A stretch of DNA of 6,741 nucleotides from Anaerolineae bacterium (GCA_020433785.1 JAGRCC010000034.1:1-6741), one strand, 5' to 3'. Positions 1 to 6,741 are shown, counted from the stretch's first letter. Notes: a model not told the origin generated them from the sequence alone. Numbers and translations: made by a program.

Positions 1-1948
1 GGAAATCGACTTTCTTACCTTTCGCATCGCTCAGACGGCCATCTTCCATAATTTGCAGCAGGGTGTTGAACGCTTCCGGGTGCGCTTTTTCGATCTCATC
101 GAACAAAATAACGCTGTACGGCCGGCGTCGAACGGCTTCCGTAAGCTGCCCGCCTTCTTCAAAACCCACGTATCCCGGCGGCGACCCTACCAAACGAGCC
201 ACATTGTGCCGCTCCATAAACTCACTCATATCAAGTTTGATCAGCGCATCTTCGCTGCCGAACATAAATTCAGCCAGCGCTTTGGCTAATTCAGTCTTGC
301 CAACGCCGGTTGGCCCTAAGAAAATAAAGGTGCCAATTGGTCGTTTGGGGTCTTTTAAGCCGGCTCGCGCGCGTCGAACGGCTTTGGAAATAGCTTCAAT
401 CGCTTCTTCCTGGCCGATTATACGCTGGTGCAGGACTGATTCCATTTGCAGCAGACGCTCTTTTTCTTCCGTGGCCAATTGGCGAACCGGAATTCCGGTC
501 CACATCGCCACAACTTCGGCAATATCTTCTTCCGTGACTTTCGGGCTGTCCGAGTCACCCTCAAAACTGAGATCGATATCATCAAGCGAGGTATCGTCTT
601 GGTCTTCGTCTGATAAGATAGACGACGATAGCCGGTTAGAGAAATCCGTTTCATCGTCATCTCGATAAGATTCGCCAAAACGAACCAGTTTTTCTTGCTC
701 AGCGGCAAACGGTATTTTATAAAGCCGCACACGAGCTGCAGCCTCATCGATTAAGTCAATCGCTTTGTCCGGCATAAACCGATCCGGAACATAGCGAGCG
801 GCCAAAATAGCCGCCGCGTTGAGCGCTTCATCGGTGATTTCCAGATTGTGGTGAGCTTCATAGCGACTTCGAATGCCCTTGAGAATTTCTATCGTTTCAT
901 CGATCGAAGGCTCTTCTACCATCACCGACTGAAATCGGCGTTCCAGAGCCGCGTCGCCTTCAATGTTTTTACGATACTCGTCAAGCGTGGTCGCGCCGAT
1001 ACATTGGAGTTCCCCTCGGGCTAAAGCCGGTTTGAGGATATTGGCGGCATCGACCGAACTACCGGCCGAACCGGCCCCGACCAGCATATGAAGTTCATCG
1101 ATAAACAGAATCGCGCCCGATTCTTTTATTTCGTCGATAACGCGCTTCAGACGTTCTTCAAACTGCCCGCGATACATGGTTCCGGCTACTAGCGAACCCA
1201 CATCAAGCATAACCACCCGCTTACCTAACAGGGTATCAGGCGCTTGTCGATTTACAATTCGTTGAGCCAAACCTTCGACAATAGCTGTTTTACCCACACC
1301 GGGTTCACCAATTAAGGCCGGGTTATTTTTGGTACGCCGGGACAGAATTTGAATAACACGTTCAATTTCGGTTTGGCGGCCCACCACCGGGTCTAATTTG
1401 CCTTCTTCCGCTTGCGCTGTCAGGTCGGTTCCTAATTGGTCTACCAAGGGCGTGCCCTTACCGGAGGATTCACGGGTGGAACTGCTGCTGGATGATTGGG
1501 AAGAACTTTCCATCATCACCCGGGCCGTTTGCGACCGGACTTTATCCAGGCCCACTCCCAGCCCTCTTAAAACGTCAACGGCTACACCTTCCCCAGCTCG
1601 AACTAACCCCAGCAAGAGATGTTCTGTGCCAATATAGTGGTGGCCCAAGCGGCGCGCTTCATCTACGGCTAACTCGATAACGCGTTTTGTTCGAGGCGTC
1701 AGACTGAGCTTGCCGTACATGGCGCGTTGGCCGCGCCCAACGGTTCGCTCTACCCGTTCTCGAATTTGTTTGGGATCCACCCCTAAATCTCTCAAAACCC
1801 TCACAGCTACACCGTTTTCTTCTCGGACTAGGCCTAAGAGCAAATGCTCTGTCCCGATATAGTTGTGATTTAGGCGTTGAGCTTCTTCCTGAGCTAAGGT
1901 TAGAACTCTACGGGCTCGTTTGGTAAAACGATCAAATTTGTCACTCAT
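1..1948 (-). CDS. clpC: ATP-dependent Clp protease ATP-binding subunit ClpC (3' end outside the window)
   Basis: Hexameric double-ring AAA+ unfoldase that feeds substrates to the ClpP peptidase in the cytoplasm. About 649 codons are present. Two tandem Clp_N repeats come first, each with [10 protein letters not shown] (residues 31-40 and 106-115). A Ser/Gln-rich linker near residue 150 follows, then AAA+ domain 1 with Walker A GEPGVGKT (214-221), pore loop GTMYRG (256-261), Walker B LFIDE (281-285) and an arginine-finger region ALERRF (334-339). Domain 2 has Walker A GPTGVGKT (545-552) and Walker B LFDE (615-618). The ClpP-binding loop and C-terminus are off the window. The ATG start has AAGGAA six bases upstream. 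The segment at residues 409-470, normally the coiled-coil M domain, is an acidic Ser/Asp-rich linker here. It follows rpsA after 96 bases with no clear terminator, promoter, CIRCE or CtsR operator, so co-transcription is likely. ClpA is excluded by the overall sequence style; ClpB by the missing long M domain. Confidence 0.96.
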   Translation of the reverse strand, partial: MSDKFDRFTKRARRVLTLAQEEAQRLNHNYIGTEHLLLGLVREENGVAVRVLRDLGVDPKQIRERVERTVGRGQRAMYGKLSLTPRTKRVIELAVDEARRLGHHYIGTEHLLLGLVRAGEGVAVDVLRGLGVGLDKVRSQTARVMMESSSQSSSSSSTRESSGKGTPLVDQLGTDLTAQAEEGKLDPVVGRQTEIERVIQILSRRTKNNPALIGEPGVGKTAIVEGLAQRIVNRQAPDTLLGKRVVMLDVGSLVAGTMYRGQFEERLKRVIDEIKESGAILFIDELHMLVGAGSAGSSVDAANILKPALARGELQCIGATTLDEYRKNIEGDAALERRFQSVMVEEPSIDETIEILKGIRSRYEAHHNLEITDEALNAAAILAARYVPDRFMPDKAIDLIDEAAARVRLYKIPFAAEQEKLVRFGESYRDDDETDFSNRLSSSILSDEDQDDTSLDDIDLSFEGDSDSPKVTEEDIAEVVAMWTGIPVRQLATEEKERLLQMESVLHQRIIGQEEAIEAISKAVRRARAGLKDPKRPIGTFIFLGPTGVGKTELAKALAEFMFGSEDALIKLDMSEFMERHNVARLVGSPPGYVGFEEGGQLTEAVRRRPYSVILFDEIEKAHPEAFNTLLQIMEDGRLSDAKGKKVDF

Positions 1949-2044
1949 TTACGGTTCCTTATGCGACGAGTTTGTTTTCTATAATTGATTACAACGTTGA
2001 TACGGCAGAAAAACTAAATCAAAACTATCACAAAAGTAGGTTGA

Positions 2045-3253
2045 CTAACTCTGCGATTCGGAAGCCTCGTCACTCTCGTTGGTATCGGCTGATGGGTCGT
2101 CGGCCGATGATTGTTGGTCCTGGTATTCTGCCCAGTTCTCCTGGTCTTCAACCTGTTTCATGCTGAGTCCCATTCGACGCCGTTCTGGATCAATATGAAT
2201 GATCCGAACTTTTACTTCTTGATTTTCAGAGACGACATCTTTAGGATGAGCAATATTTTTCTCTGAAATTTCAGAGATGTGAATTAACCCTTCTATTCGA
2301 TTGTCGATCCGGGCAAATGCACCAAAATTGGTCAATTTGGTGATAACAGCGTCTACAACTTGATTGATTTGGTAGTGGTCAAATACTTCACTCCAAGGTT
2401 CCGGTTGCAAACGCTTCAAACTTAAGGCGACCCGCTGCTGGTCATGCTCCACTTTGAGGATGTAAACATCAATTTCGTCGCCTACATTTAATATCTCATT
2501 TGGGTGAGATACGTGGGTCCAGGCCAGTTCGGAAAGATGAATGAGACCATCGATACCGCCGATATCGACAAACGCTCCGAAATCGGCTAAACTTGTAACC
2601 TGCCCACGACGGACATCGCCTTCGGCCAAGTCTTCTAAAAGTTTAGCTTTTTCCTTCGCTTTTTCTTTACGGAGGTCATCTGAGGCCGCTCGCTCTGAAA
2701 AGATTAAGCGGTTTCTGGTGCGATCCACTTCAATAATTTTCAAATGAAGGGTTTCGCCGGTTAATTCATCCCAGCGCTCGCCTTTATTCTGACTACTATA
2801 CTGGACACTAGTCAGTTGAGAACCCGGAACAAATCCTCTAACGTGCCCAAAACTGACAATGAGGCCCCCTTTGTTATTGCCGATAACTTCGCTTTCAACA
2901 ATATCACCGGCTTTGAAAAGCCTTTCCGCATCATCCCAATCTTTCTCTGCTTTCGCTTGGCTTAATGACAAGCGAATATGATCTTCTTCATCGGTTTGCA
3001 TTCTAAGAACATAAACCGAAATCGTATCACCTACTTTGATTGCGGCAATCTCTTCAGGGGAAAAGTTCTCTAAATCCTTCGGTTCCACGAGGCCTTCATA
3101 TTTGGCCCCGATATCTACGAAAATTTCACCTGTTCTTTTACTAGCTACAACACCTTTAACTATTGTTCCAGGAACAATCTGCTGTAGCGCTGCTTCTTCT
3201 TGAGCCAAAAGTTCGGCCATCGACATTGTTTCGTCGCCCTCTACGCCCGCCAA
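2045..3253 (-). CDS. rpsA: 30S ribosomal protein S1, four-S1-domain form
   Basis: RNA-binding protein that helps mRNA load on the 30S subunit. The 402 residues contain four S1 (OB-fold) domains at about 27-99, 114-187, 211-281 and 296-367. Domains 3 and 4 are the most canonical, with DFGAFVD...GLIHLSEL and NFGAFARI...GLIHISEI. Domain 2 (GGLIVSFGHVRGFVPGSQL) is of the type usual in the second domain of S1 proteins. A charged helix rich in Lys/Glu (about 191-208) separates domains 2 and 3, and the last 30 residues form an acidic Ser/Asp tail. Four domains is common outside Proteobacteria, whose S1 has six. The start is TTG, chosen because GGAGAGG sits five bases upstream; in-frame ATGs at 3226 and 3220 are alternatives with a poorer site and would trim 9 or 11 residues without touching domain 1. 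An in-frame stop at 3287-3289 limits upstream extension. It has its own promoter at 3338-3365. Confidence 0.95.
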   Translation of the reverse strand: MAGVEGDETMSMAELLAQEEAALQQIVPGTIVKGVVASKRTGEIFVDIGAKYEGLVEPKDLENFSPEEIAAIKVGDTISVYVLRMQTDEEDHIRLSLSQAKAEKDWDDAERLFKAGDIVESEVIGNNKGGLIVSFGHVRGFVPGSQLTSVQYSSQNKGERWDELTGETLHLKIIEVDRTRNRLIFSERAASDDLRKEKAKEKAKLLEDLAEGDVRRGQVTSLADFGAFVDIGGIDGLIHLSELAWTHVSHPNEILNVGDEIDVYILKVEHDQQRVALSLKRLQPEPWSEVFDHYQINQVVDAVITKLTNFGAFARIDNRIEGLIHISEISEKNIAHPKDVVSENQEVKVRIIHIDPERRRMGLSMKQVEDQENWAEYQDQQSSADDPSADTNESDEASESQS

Positions 3254-3258
3254 GACAC

Positions 3259-3265
3259 CCTCTCC
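3259..3265 (-). promoter_or_regulatory. Ribosome binding site of rpsA, supporting a TTG start
   Basis: GGAGAGG on the minus strand lies five bases before the TTG at 3251-3253. It is better placed than the GAGG that precedes the internal ATG at 3226 by about a dozen bases, so it decides in favour of the TTG start. The choice remains a prediction. Confidence 0.65.
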
Positions 3266-3337
3266 AAATCGGGAATTTCTTTCTGATCATGATTCTGCAA
3301 TTTTATCATAAAGAACCACATCTAGGAAGTTAAAATT

Positions 3338-3365
3338 ATTATACTCGATTCAAAACAAAAATCAA
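3338..3365 (-). promoter_or_regulatory. Sigma70-type promoter of rpsA(-clpC)
   Basis: On the minus strand, TTGATT (3360-3365) and a perfect TATAAT (3338-3343) are separated by 16 bases in an AT-rich stretch just after the ridA stop. Transcription would begin near 3331, giving a leader of about 78 bases before the rpsA TTG. No terminator hairpin follows ridA, so some readthrough from ridA is possible as well. Confidence 0.65.
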
Positions 3366-3402
3366 ACAATATCCCAGCTCACCACGAATAGACATCCATT
3401 TT

Positions 3403-3792
3403 TCATGACGCCACAGCAATAGCTTCGATTTCTATCTTTGCACCCAGAGGTAAAGCCGCCACCTGCACGGTACTCCGCGCCGGGGGCTCATTGGTAAAGA
3501 ATGTGCCGTAGATCTTATTGACTTGGGCAAAGTCACCAATATTTGTTACGAATATCGTTGTTTTCACCACATTGCCCAGACTGCTGCCGGCCGCCTCCAA
3601 AACTTTGCTTAAATTGGTTAATACTTGCTGCGTTTGGGCCTCAATTCCGCCCTCAATTAGCTGACCGGTTTCCGGCACTAGCGGAATTTGACCTGCCGTA
3701 AATATTAAATCACCAAATTTAACTGCCTGGGAATAAGGACCAACCGCTGCCGGAGCTTCGGCTGTGGCGATAATTTCTCGTGAATGGGGCAT
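3403..3792 (-). CDS. ridA: RidA/YjgF/YER057c/UK114 family 2-iminobutanoate/2-iminopropanoate deaminase
   Basis: Small trimeric cytoplasmic enzyme that hydrolyses reactive enamine/imine products of PLP enzymes such as threonine dehydratase, protecting other PLP enzymes. The 129 residues are full length for the family. Visible family features are the N-terminal APAAVGPYSQAV (Tyr20), FTAGQIPL (31-38), and the C-terminal signature PPARSTVQVAALPLGAKIEI, in which Arg106 matches the substrate-carboxylate-binding arginine that defines active RidA, with Glu123 in the position of the conserved glutamate. This places it in the archetypal RidA subgroup rather than Rid2-Rid7, which mostly differ at these positions. 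The ATG start has GAGG seven bases upstream. It is divergent from guaB and reads toward rpsA. The relative YabJ of Bacillus subtilis lies beside purR, so a purine-side link with guaB is conceivable but unproven here. Confidence 0.94.
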   Translation of the reverse strand: MPHSREIIATAEAPAAVGPYSQAVKFGDLIFTAGQIPLVPETGQLIEGGIEAQTQQVLTNLSKVLEAAGSSLGNVVKTTIFVTNIGDFAQVNKIYGTFFTNEPPARSTVQVAALPLGAKIEIEAIAVAS

Positions 3793-3811
3793 ATTTAATC
3801 CTCAAGCCTTA

Positions 3812-3840
3812 ATTCTAACGGATTGTACCGTCGCCGTCAA
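3812..3840 (-). promoter_or_regulatory. Probable sigma70-type promoter of ridA
   Basis: TTGACG (3835-3840) and TAGAAT (3812-3817) are spaced by 17 bases on the minus strand, each one mismatch from consensus. The predicted start near 3805 leaves a leader of only about 13 bases, with the GAGG ribosome binding site (3800-3803) almost at the 5' end. A second candidate further upstream, TTGCAT (3887-3892) with 18 bases to TAAAAT (3863-3868), would give a more usual leader; either or both may be used. Confidence 0.55.
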
Positions 3841-3924
3841 CAGTAATTTTATCTCATATTTCATTTTAGCATAGAGCCAATCGACCATGCAAAGAATGGA
3901 GTAACCGGCAGAAGATCGATTTGA

Positions 3925-3953
3925 TTGCTCAAAACTTATAGGTCAGGTAAAAT
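3925..3953 (+). promoter_or_regulatory. Candidate guaB promoter (weak)
   Basis: TTGCTC (3925-3930) and TAAAAT (3948-3953) are 17 bases apart on the plus strand. The -10 is good but the -35 matches at only three of six positions. The leader to the guaB ATG would be about 85 bases. I see no purine (guanine) riboswitch core or clear purine operator in this leader. Confidence 0.35.
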
Positions 3954-4044
3954 TTTATTTTAACCTTATGTTTAACTTGTGTCTATCTTCTGGTCTAGCT
4001 AATTGAAGATGACCTCATTTGCGTCTATAGAAAAGAGAGAAAAA

Positions 4045-5505
4045 ATGAAAATCCGCTTAACCAAAGGCCTCACTTTTGACGATGTCTTACTCGTGCCGAA
4101 GCGTTCCCCCATAACCTCGCGCCGCGATGTCGAAACCACGACTTGTCTTACCCCGACGATTAATCTTCGCGTCCCGATCATCAGCGCCAATATGGATACT
4201 GTTACCGAAGCCCCAATGGCTATTGCTATGGCTCGAGCCGGAGCCATTGGCGTTATTCATCGTTTTATGACCGTTGAAGATCAGGTCTGGCACGTCAGGC
4301 GAGTCAAACGGGCCGAAGGGTTTATTGTTGAGCAGCCCTATTCGGTGGCTGCCGACGCGACGATTGGCGAGGCCCGCCAATTGATGAAACGCCGCGACGT
4401 AGGCGGCTTGGTGGTGACCGACCCCCAAAATGAATTGATTGGTCTCATCACCCAGCGCGATATTTTGTTGGCCCCGGATGAATCAATGCTGGTCAGCACG
4501 GTTATGACTCGGCCCGATCACATTATCAGTGCCACCCCCGATATTTCACTGCCGGAAGCACGAACGGTTCTGCACGAAAATCGATTGGAAAAGCTTCCCT
4601 TGATTAATAAAGACGGGCAGTTGGTCGGTTTAATCACGGCCCAAGATATTGTCAAATATGACCAACATCCCGATGCCACCAAAGACAACAAAGGGCGACT
4701 GCGGGTTGGTGCTGCTATTGGCGTCAAAAGCCAAGATATCGATCGGGCTGAAGCGCTGCTCGAAGCCGGGGCCGATCTGCTGGTGCTTGACATTGCCCAC
4801 GGTCACGCCGACCACTGCCTGGAGATCCTGCGCGAACTCCGTCACAACTTTCCCAAGGCGCAGTTAGTGGCCGGCAATGTGGCCTCGCGCGACGGCGCCC
4901 GCGATCTGGCTGAAGCCGGAGCCGATGCCATCAAAGTCGGCGTTGGTCCCGGCTCGATTTGCACCACGCGCATTGTCACCGGGTTTGGGGTTCCGCAGCT
5001 AACGGCCATTATAGATAGCGTCGCTGGGGTGGCCGATAGCGGCCGCGATATTCCGATTATCGCCGATGGTGGTATCAAAGCCTCCGGCGATTTAGTTAAA
5101 GCCCTGGCCGCAGGCGCTTCGACCGTGATGATTGGCAGCCTCTTTGCCGGCTGTGAGGAGTCGCCCGGTTCGACCGTGATTCGTAACGGGCGAAAATTTA
5201 AGGTGGTGCGGGGTATGGCCTCGCTGGGCGCGGCCATGGGCCGGAAGGCTGTCGAGCAGACCAAAGACGAAAGCGCCGAGAGCCAGGCTGATTGGGATAA
5301 AGTGGTACCGGAAGGGGTTGAAGCGGTTGTGCCCTATCGGGGTCGGGTGGATGAACTGCTTTACCAACTTGTCGGCGGGCTGCGCTCCGGCCTGAGCTAT
5401 GGTGGGGCTTCTACGATCAAGCAGTTACAAGAGAACGCCGAGTTTATCGAAATTACCTCAGCCGGCGTCCGGGAAAGCCATTCTCACGACGTTGACAAAG
5501 TTTAG
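4045..5505 (+). CDS. guaB: Inosine-5'-monophosphate dehydrogenase (IMPDH), with an atypical active-site flap
   Basis: Oxidises IMP to XMP with NAD+, the committed step of GMP synthesis; cytoplasmic tetramer. With the ATG at 4045 it is 486 residues, the normal length, and begins [18 protein letters not shown] like other GuaB proteins. The frame is also open from TTG 4003 and ATG 4009, but these lack a ribosome site and add non-family residues; the chosen site (GAGAG, five bases away) is modest. The catalytic (beta/alpha)8 barrel is split by two CBS domains (about 95-150 and 155-208), regulatory in this family. The catalytic loop is [13 protein letters not shown] with nucleophile Cys306 and Thr308; IMP-binding DGGIKASGD (341-349), VMIGSLFAG and EESPG follow. 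The C-terminal [10 protein letters not shown] resembles the monovalent-cation site. The flap (391-430) lacks the Arg-Tyr pair of the usual RYF motif. GMP reductase is a less likely alternative: EESPG and the C-terminus are IMPDH-like. Confidence 0.9.
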   Translation: MKIRLTKGLTFDDVLLVPKRSPITSRRDVETTTCLTPTINLRVPIISANMDTVTEAPMAIAMARAGAIGVIHRFMTVEDQVWHVRRVKRAEGFIVEQPYSVAADATIGEARQLMKRRDVGGLVVTDPQNELIGLITQRDILLAPDESMLVSTVMTRPDHIISATPDISLPEARTVLHENRLEKLPLINKDGQLVGLITAQDIVKYDQHPDATKDNKGRLRVGAAIGVKSQDIDRAEALLEAGADLLVLDIAHGHADHCLEILRELRHNFPKAQLVAGNVASRDGARDLAEAGADAIKVGVGPGSICTTRIVTGFGVPQLTAIIDSVAGVADSGRDIPIIADGGIKASGDLVKALAAGASTVMIGSLFAGCEESPGSTVIRNGRKFKVVRGMASLGAAMGRKAVEQTKDESAESQADWDKVVPEGVEAVVPYRGRVDELLYQLVGGLRSGLSYGGASTIKQLQENAEFIEITSAGVRESHSHDVDKV

Positions 5506-5537
5506 ATTTTAAAGGACAGAGCTGTTCTGTTCGACCT

Positions 5538-5640
5538 GAGATGGATAAAAATCGACAGGATTTACAAGATTAACGGGATAAAATGAACAAAAAATCTTGT
5601 AAATCCTGTTAATCCTGTCAATCGTCAATCTACCCATCTC
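5538..5640. repeat. Palindromic element made of 9-base tandem repeats
   Basis: The plus strand carries three adjacent 9-mers (ACAGGATTT, ACAAGATTA, ACGGGATAA; 5555-5581). The minus strand carries three more opposite 5592-5618 (ACAGGATTA, ACAGGATTT, ACAAGATTT). Head-to-head they create a perfect 17-base inverted repeat, and GAGATGG (5538-5544) with CCATCTC (5634-5640) forms a matching outer pair. There is no open reading frame inside. It looks like a non-coding repeat element of the REP/MITE kind. Other copies in this genome cannot be seen from the window. Confidence 0.8.
5545..5609 (-). terminator. Possible intrinsic terminator for azlCD formed by the palindrome
   Basis: Read on the minus strand, the 17-base perfect stem (arms 5593-5609 and 5555-5571, loop 5572-5592) is followed after two bases by ATTTTTAT (about 5545-5552), a short U tract. 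It lies about 75 bases beyond the azlD stop. The stem is AT-rich and the loop long (21 bases), so efficiency is uncertain. On the plus strand no U tract follows, so it is not a convincing intrinsic terminator for guaB. Confidence 0.4.
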
Positions 5641-5683
5641 TTCATCTCCAACGTCATTCGTGTTAACGGTTACGCTCGGTTCC

Positions 5684-6010
5684 CTAACTGAAGATTAATT
5701 GCAATCCCCACAGCATTAGCATACCGGCCCCAATCGTCAGCAACATATTCTTGGTGTAAGCCGAGACGATAATCGCTACCAGCCCGGCGATAAGCCGCTC
5801 GTTGCTCCAACTTAAAGCTAAGTGGCCTTGTTGAAAAAACAAAGCCGGCGCGATCAAAGCCGGCAGCACCGCCACTGGCACGTAACGCAGCCCGCGCTCC
5901 AACAGCACGGGCAGGTCAAGCTTGCCCAGCAAGGCGATGAAAGACAAACGCACCGCAAAGGTGATCAGACCCGCCGTAATAATGACCAGCCACAATGAAA
6001 ACGTAGACAT
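5684..6010 (-). CDS. azlD: AzlD-type branched-chain amino acid transport protein
   Basis: Small membrane partner of AzlC; the AzlCD pair (also YgaZH/BrnFE in other bacteria) exports branched-chain amino acids or their analogues across the inner membrane. The product is 108 residues, typical for AzlD, with four hydrophobic segments at about 5-25, 43-60, 72-85 and 88-105, and family features such as the early TFAVRLSF and the RYVPVAVLPALIAPALFF stretch. The ATG at 6010 is chosen because GGAGG (6020-6024), inside the last azlC codons, lies nine bases upstream and because it follows the azlC stop by one base. The frame is open to an ATG at 6046, but that would overlap azlC by 35 bases and add a polar, non-family N-terminus. 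Substrate is inferred from the family only. Confidence 0.87.
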   Translation of the reverse strand: MSTFSLWLVIITAGLITFAVRLSFIALLGKLDLPVLLERGLRYVPVAVLPALIAPALFFQQGHLALSWSNERLIAGLVAIIVSAYTKNMLLTIGAGMLMLWGLQLIFS

Positions 6011-6011
6011 C

Positions 6012-6692
6012 TTAAATCGCCTCCAGAATGATGCCGGTGAACACACCCACTAGGCCGGCGACAATTAGCCCCAAGTTATAGGGCAGCCCCGCTGCTGTCA
6101 CCGCAACTAATACCGATACTGTCGCCACGATCAGCGCGCGACGCCCTTTAATCGCCGGTACAGTCACCGCAATAAAAGTCAGAGGAATGGCAAAGTCAAG
6201 CGACCAATTGGATGGAATCTGGGCCCCCACCAATACGCCGACAATCGTGCCGGTTTGCCAGGTGACCCACAACCCCGCTGCGGCCCCTAGATAGAACCAC
6301 TGCTTGGCCGGATGCTGAGGGACTTCATTGTAGCGAATTATCGACAGCGCATAAGCCTGATCCGTTAGCAGATAAGCCAGCAGCCCTTTCCAGGAGGAAG
6401 CCAACCGTTTGAAGTGGGGCGCCAGCGAGACACTATACATAGCAAAGCGAAGATTGATGATCAAGACCGTAAGGATAATGACCACAAAAGCCCCATTTTC
6501 TCGAATAAGCTGAGTGGCGGCTAACTGCGAGGCTCCGGCAAAGATAAGGATCGAACTGGCGATGGCCAATCCGGTTGGCAGCTTGGCTTCCACAGCCGCA
6601 ATGCCCGTAATTAGCGCAAACGGCACAACGCCCAAAAGAATGGGCGCCACCGCCCTCAGACCGGCCAAGAATTCGGTACGGGATGAAATCAT
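6012..6692 (-). CDS. azlC: AzlC-type branched-chain amino acid permease (exporter large subunit)
   Basis: Larger membrane subunit of the AzlCD/YgaZH/BrnFE exporter family, expected in the cytoplasmic membrane. The 226 residues match the family length and hold several hydrophobic segments. Family motifs are visible: APILLGVVPFALITG (16-30), FAGASQLAATQL (51-62), INLRFAMYS (79-87) and LLTDQAYAL (108-116) with Asp111. The ATG start has AGGAG seven bases upstream. It is followed by azlD one base after its stop, so the two are almost certainly translationally coupled. No Lrp-type regulator gene, often found next to such exporters, is in the window; one could lie beyond position 6741. Whether the substrate is leucine/isoleucine/valine, methionine or azaleucine-like analogues cannot be told from sequence. 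Confidence 0.92.
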   Translation of the reverse strand: MISSRTEFLAGLRAVAPILLGVVPFALITGIAAVEAKLPTGLAIASSILIFAGASQLAATQLIRENGAFVVIILTVLIINLRFAMYSVSLAPHFKRLASSWKGLLAYLLTDQAYALSIIRYNEVPQHPAKQWFYLGAAAGLWVTWQTGTIVGVLVGAQIPSNWSLDFAIPLTFIAVTVPAIKGRRALIVATVSVLVAVTAAGLPYNLGLIVAGLVGVFTGIILEAI

Positions 6693-6715
6693 AAGTTGTC
6701 TCCTAAAAAAGAATT

Positions 6716-6735
6716 ACCCCGCTATTATACGGGGT
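6716..6735 (-). promoter_or_regulatory. Putative azlC -10 element inside a perfect inverted repeat
   Basis: TATAAT (6724-6729, minus strand) lies in the 8-base centre of the inverted repeat ACCCCG / CGGGGT (6716-6721 and 6730-6735). Its -35 would fall beyond the window end. Transcription would start near 6717, giving a leader of about 25 bases that includes the AGGAG site. The repeat may be an operator over the -10, or a hairpin ending an upstream minus-strand gene, since a T-rich run follows. Confidence 0.45.
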
Positions 6736-6741
6736 CTATGT

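Noticed and set aside
63..668. A 201-codon open frame on the plus strand opposite clpC
   Set aside because: It is antisense to strongly conserved ClpC AAA+ domain 2 sequence, has a Ser/Arg-rich composition typical of a shadow frame, and has no ribosome binding site or family resemblance.
4003..4044. Extending guaB 14 codons upstream to TTG 4003 or 12 codons to ATG 4009
   Set aside because: The extra residues have no counterpart in IMPDH, whose N-terminus is matched by the ATG at 4045, and no ribosome site precedes either upstream start.
3954..4044. Purine riboswitch in the guaB leader
   Set aside because: I could not find the three-helix purine riboswitch core or its conserved junction sequences; the leader is AT-rich and unstructured by eye.
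4842..5264. A 140-codon open frame on the minus strand inside guaB
   Set aside because: It lies antisense to the conserved catalytic loop and IMP-binding segments of guaB and looks like a reverse-frame shadow of a GC-rich gene.
5511..5535. Small hairpin AGGACAG/CTGTTCT after guaB as a terminator
   Set aside because: The stem is only a few base pairs, with a tiny loop, and no T tract follows, so it does not meet the form of an intrinsic terminator.
5555..5618. CRISPR array from the repeated 9-mers
   Set aside because: The units are too short, directly adjacent without spacers, inverted midway, and no cas genes are nearby.
6011..6046. Starting azlD at ATG 6046
   Set aside because: It would overlap azlC by 35 bases and add a polar Cys/Trp/Arg-containing N-terminus, whereas ATG 6010 has a well-spaced GGAGG and gives a normal AzlD.

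Overview
The window holds six protein-coding genes and no RNA genes, CRISPR array, phage genes or insertion sequence that I can recognise. Most of it is core, housekeeping-type bacterial DNA. The mix of a ClpC-type (rather than ClpA-type) unfoldase, a four-domain ribosomal protein S1, moderate GC content and occasional TTG starts would fit a Chloroflexota-like (Anaerolineae-like) bacterium. This is inference from protein style only and was not tested by a search.

Layout. Positions 1-1948 (minus) hold clpC, whose 3' end lies outside the window. Positions 2045-3253 (minus) hold a four-domain rpsA, read from a TTG start behind a good ribosome binding site and a clear sigma70-type promoter at 3338-3365. 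Positions 3403-3792 (minus) hold ridA. Divergent from ridA, guaB (IMP dehydrogenase) runs on the plus strand from 4045 to 5505. Convergent with guaB, an azlC-azlD pair (branched-chain amino acid exporter type) lies on the minus strand at 6692-5684. The 178-base guaB/azlD gap contains a repeat-based palindrome built from six copies of a 9-base unit.

How the genes relate. rpsA and clpC are likely co-transcribed: same strand, 96-base gap, no visible terminator. ridA lies upstream on the same strand, but rpsA has its own promoter. azlC and azlD form a tight operon with one base between the stop and the next start; the azlD ribosome binding site lies inside the azlC coding sequence. guaB is a single gene. 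RidA detoxifies reactive enamine/imine intermediates and AzlCD exports branched-chain amino acids, so both touch amino acid metabolism, but the window gives no firm evidence of a shared pathway.

The most notable points are departures from family norms. The ClpC segment where the coiled-coil M domain normally sits is a strongly acidic, serine-rich linker. The GuaB mobile flap lacks the Arg-Tyr pair expected in IMP dehydrogenase. The guaB/azlD palindrome is made of short tandem 9-mers. I found no convincing undescribed multi-gene system.
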